Shown one piece after another: positions 62,895 to 64,000 of a stretch of 64,000 bases of DNA. A program made the position numbers and the translations under genes. Source of the stretch: Chitinophaga silvisoli (lineage in GTDB: Bacteria; Bacteroidota; Bacteroidia; Chitinophagales; Chitinophagaceae); contig NZ_QTJV01000006.1 in the NCBI RefSeq assembly GCF_003412465.1, positions 434,001 to 498,000 of the forward strand, in the 5' to 3' direction. Within the stretch, counting starts at the first letter, position 1. Each line of letters begins with the position of its first letter. Below the pieces are notes generated by a model, which was not told the origin of the DNA, did not search any database, and saw nothing but the letters and a program-made list of their open reading frames with translations.

Positions 62895-64000
62895 TCAATT
62901 AACATCCCAGAAAATCTTCGTATCCCTGGTATCCTTTGCGGATACTTTAGAATAGTTAGCACTGTTATACAGTTGTTCCGATGACGGATAAAGTAGGCGG
63001 TCGGGAGGTGTACTACCACTGGCAGAAGTAGAGGTAGCAAAGTGCAGCACCGGGTACCCGGTTCTCCTGTACTCTGCCCATGCCTGGCCTGCCTGCAGGA
63101 TGAAGTAGTTCATCCATTTCTGCGTGTAGATTTTAGCCAGTTTCTCCGTAGTGGTTCCGCTGTAGGCGATAGCGCTCTGCAGCAGGAATGTACTGATGGT
63201 GGTAGCTGTCGGTGCGGTGAGTGTTGTATAGTCACCGGTCTTCAGCACCATCTTGTTATTGATACTATAATAGAATGCCGTAGACTGGGTAATACCATTT
63301 TCGTAGTCAGTCTGGGCGGTTCCGATACTCCATCTTTCATCTGCTTCTGCTTTCAGGAAACTTACTTCAGCAGCGGTCATCAGCACGGCCGGAATATTAT
63401 AGTTATAAAAGAATGTAGCACTATCGTAGGTAGCATAGCCACCTGCATCGTATTGTGATGAGGTACCATTGGACGGGAATCCCTTGAAGCCATTTTTACC
63501 GGCATCCCAGAATACATCTGTGCGTGGGTCACCATTGGCCACCATCATGGTATCCAGCAGGTATGCAGGTGCATAGGGATAACCCGTGAATACATCGTTA
63601 AGATCACTTCTCAATGTGGTGCTGTTCATCCAGACTACAGCATTGTAATCATTGGAGGAAATCATCGGATAGGTACCCGCATCATTCAGCATTGTTGTTA
63701 CCTCTGATTTTGCAGTGGACTCATCGTAGTTGCTGATACGCATGAGCAGGCGTAAGCGCAGTGAGTTGGCATAGCGCTGCCATTTGCTCAGGTCACCGCC
63801 AAACATGAGATCTCCGGTGCTCAGTGCAGTGGCCTGTGTAGTGGCCACCGTAGCTGTATCAAAATAAGTATTCAGCGATTTCAGGTTCGTGATCATGGTA
63901 TCGTACAGGCTCGCTGCATCATCGAATTTAGCGTAGCTGAGAGAGCGGGTGGTGTTCAGTGAATTTGATTCTGAGAAAGGAATGTCACCCCAGAGGTCAA
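62895..64000 (-). CDS. SusD/RagB (SusD-like_2) lipoprotein, 5' end beyond the window
   Basis: The frame is open to the window edge, adding DLWGDIPFSES and further residues before the first in-window ATG at 63896; these continue the SusD fold, so the gene is cut by the window. MFGGDLSKWQRYANSLRLRLLMRISN is the SusD-like_2 block, and AAEVSFLKAEADERW and AQAWAEYRRTGYP-type segments follow. The C-terminus reads DRLLYPSSEQLYNSANY. A SusC gene is expected just beyond the edge. Confidence 0.85.
   Translation of the reverse strand, partial: DLWGDIPFSESNSLNTTRSLSYAKFDDAASLYDTMITNLKSLNTYFDTATVATTQATALSTGDLMFGGDLSKWQRYANSLRLRLLMRISNYDESTAKSEVTTMLNDAGTYPMISSNDYNAVVWMNSTTLRSDLNDVFTGYPYAPAYLLDTMMVANGDPRTDVFWDAGKNGFKGFPSNGTSSQYDAGGYATYDSATFFYNYNIPAVLMTAAEVSFLKAEADERWSIGTAQTDYENGITQSTAFYYSINNKMVLKTGDYTTLTAPTATTISTFLLQSAIAYSGTTTEKLAKIYTQKWMNYFILQAGQAWAEYRRTGYPVLHFATSTSASGSTPPDRLLYPSSEQLYNSANYSKVSAKDTRDTKIFWDVN

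Noticed and set aside
1..64000. CRISPR arrays, tRNA/rRNA genes, transposases, prophage genes
   Set aside because: Looked for by eye; no regularly spaced repeats, cloverleaf sequences, transposase or integrase motifs were found.

Overview
The window looks like chromosome from a Bacteroidota member, most likely a Chitinophaga-like Chitinophagaceae species. Evidence seen in the sequence: four SusC/SusD loci, a gliding-motility (CHU_C) C-terminal domain of the type IX secretion type, DUF3823, an exosortase of the XrtN type with its VIT-domain partner, several promoter elements fitting the Bacteroidota -7 consensus TAnnTTTG, and almost no Shine-Dalgarno sequences. The genus is an inference. No rRNA, tRNA, CRISPR array, insertion sequence or phage gene was seen.

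Layout. 1-6.0 kb: the end of an unidentified gene, a DlgD-type reductase, and a four-gene MacAB/TolC-like efflux operon on the minus strand. 6.1-12.8 kb: a GH51 arabinofuranosidase next to a SusD/SusC pair. 13.3-16 kb: a secreted protein built of about 27 short Asp-Thr repeats, two tandem paralogous outer-membrane barrels and a small lipoprotein. 16-21.3 kb: a TlpA-SusC-SusD operon. 21.5-24.5 kb: a copper module (CopA ATPase, CDAC metallochaperone, and an AraC regulator whose N-terminus carries a CxxC metal-binding-like motif). 24.5-30.9 kb: a very large alpha-2-macroglobulin-like protein and a lipoprotein. 30.9-34.8 kb: a hybrid histidine kinase with GAF, PAS, two receivers and HPt. 34.9-38.8 kb: a 47-residue sigma-factor-like mini-gene, exosortase XrtN and the XrtN VIT protein. 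39-40.8 kb: DUF427 and a flavin disulfide oxidoreductase. 40.9-47.2 kb: an ABC transporter (EgtV/EgtU-like) overlapping egtB, then egtD, facing an EgtE-like PLP enzyme and a DinB-fold protein; together this looks like an ergothioneine uptake and synthesis locus. 47.2-49.5 kb: a complex palindromic intergenic region, a TetR-FabF operon and DUF3820. 49.9-51.6 kb: a PAS histidine kinase and a response regulator. 51.6-56.4 kb: an unknown protein and a secreted M43-type metalloprotease. 56.5-62.2 kb: DUF3823-SusD-SusC. 62.5-64 kb: a small membrane protein and a SusD gene cut by the window edge.

The strongest candidates for a lesser-described system are the compact ergothioneine locus, in which a fused permease/binding-protein transporter is translationally coupled to EgtB; the XrtN/VIT pair, in which the partner protein carries its own PEP-CTERM-like tag; the AraC-type regulator beside CopA; and the Asp-Thr repeat protein. 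All names rest on motif and family recognition by eye; no database search was possible.
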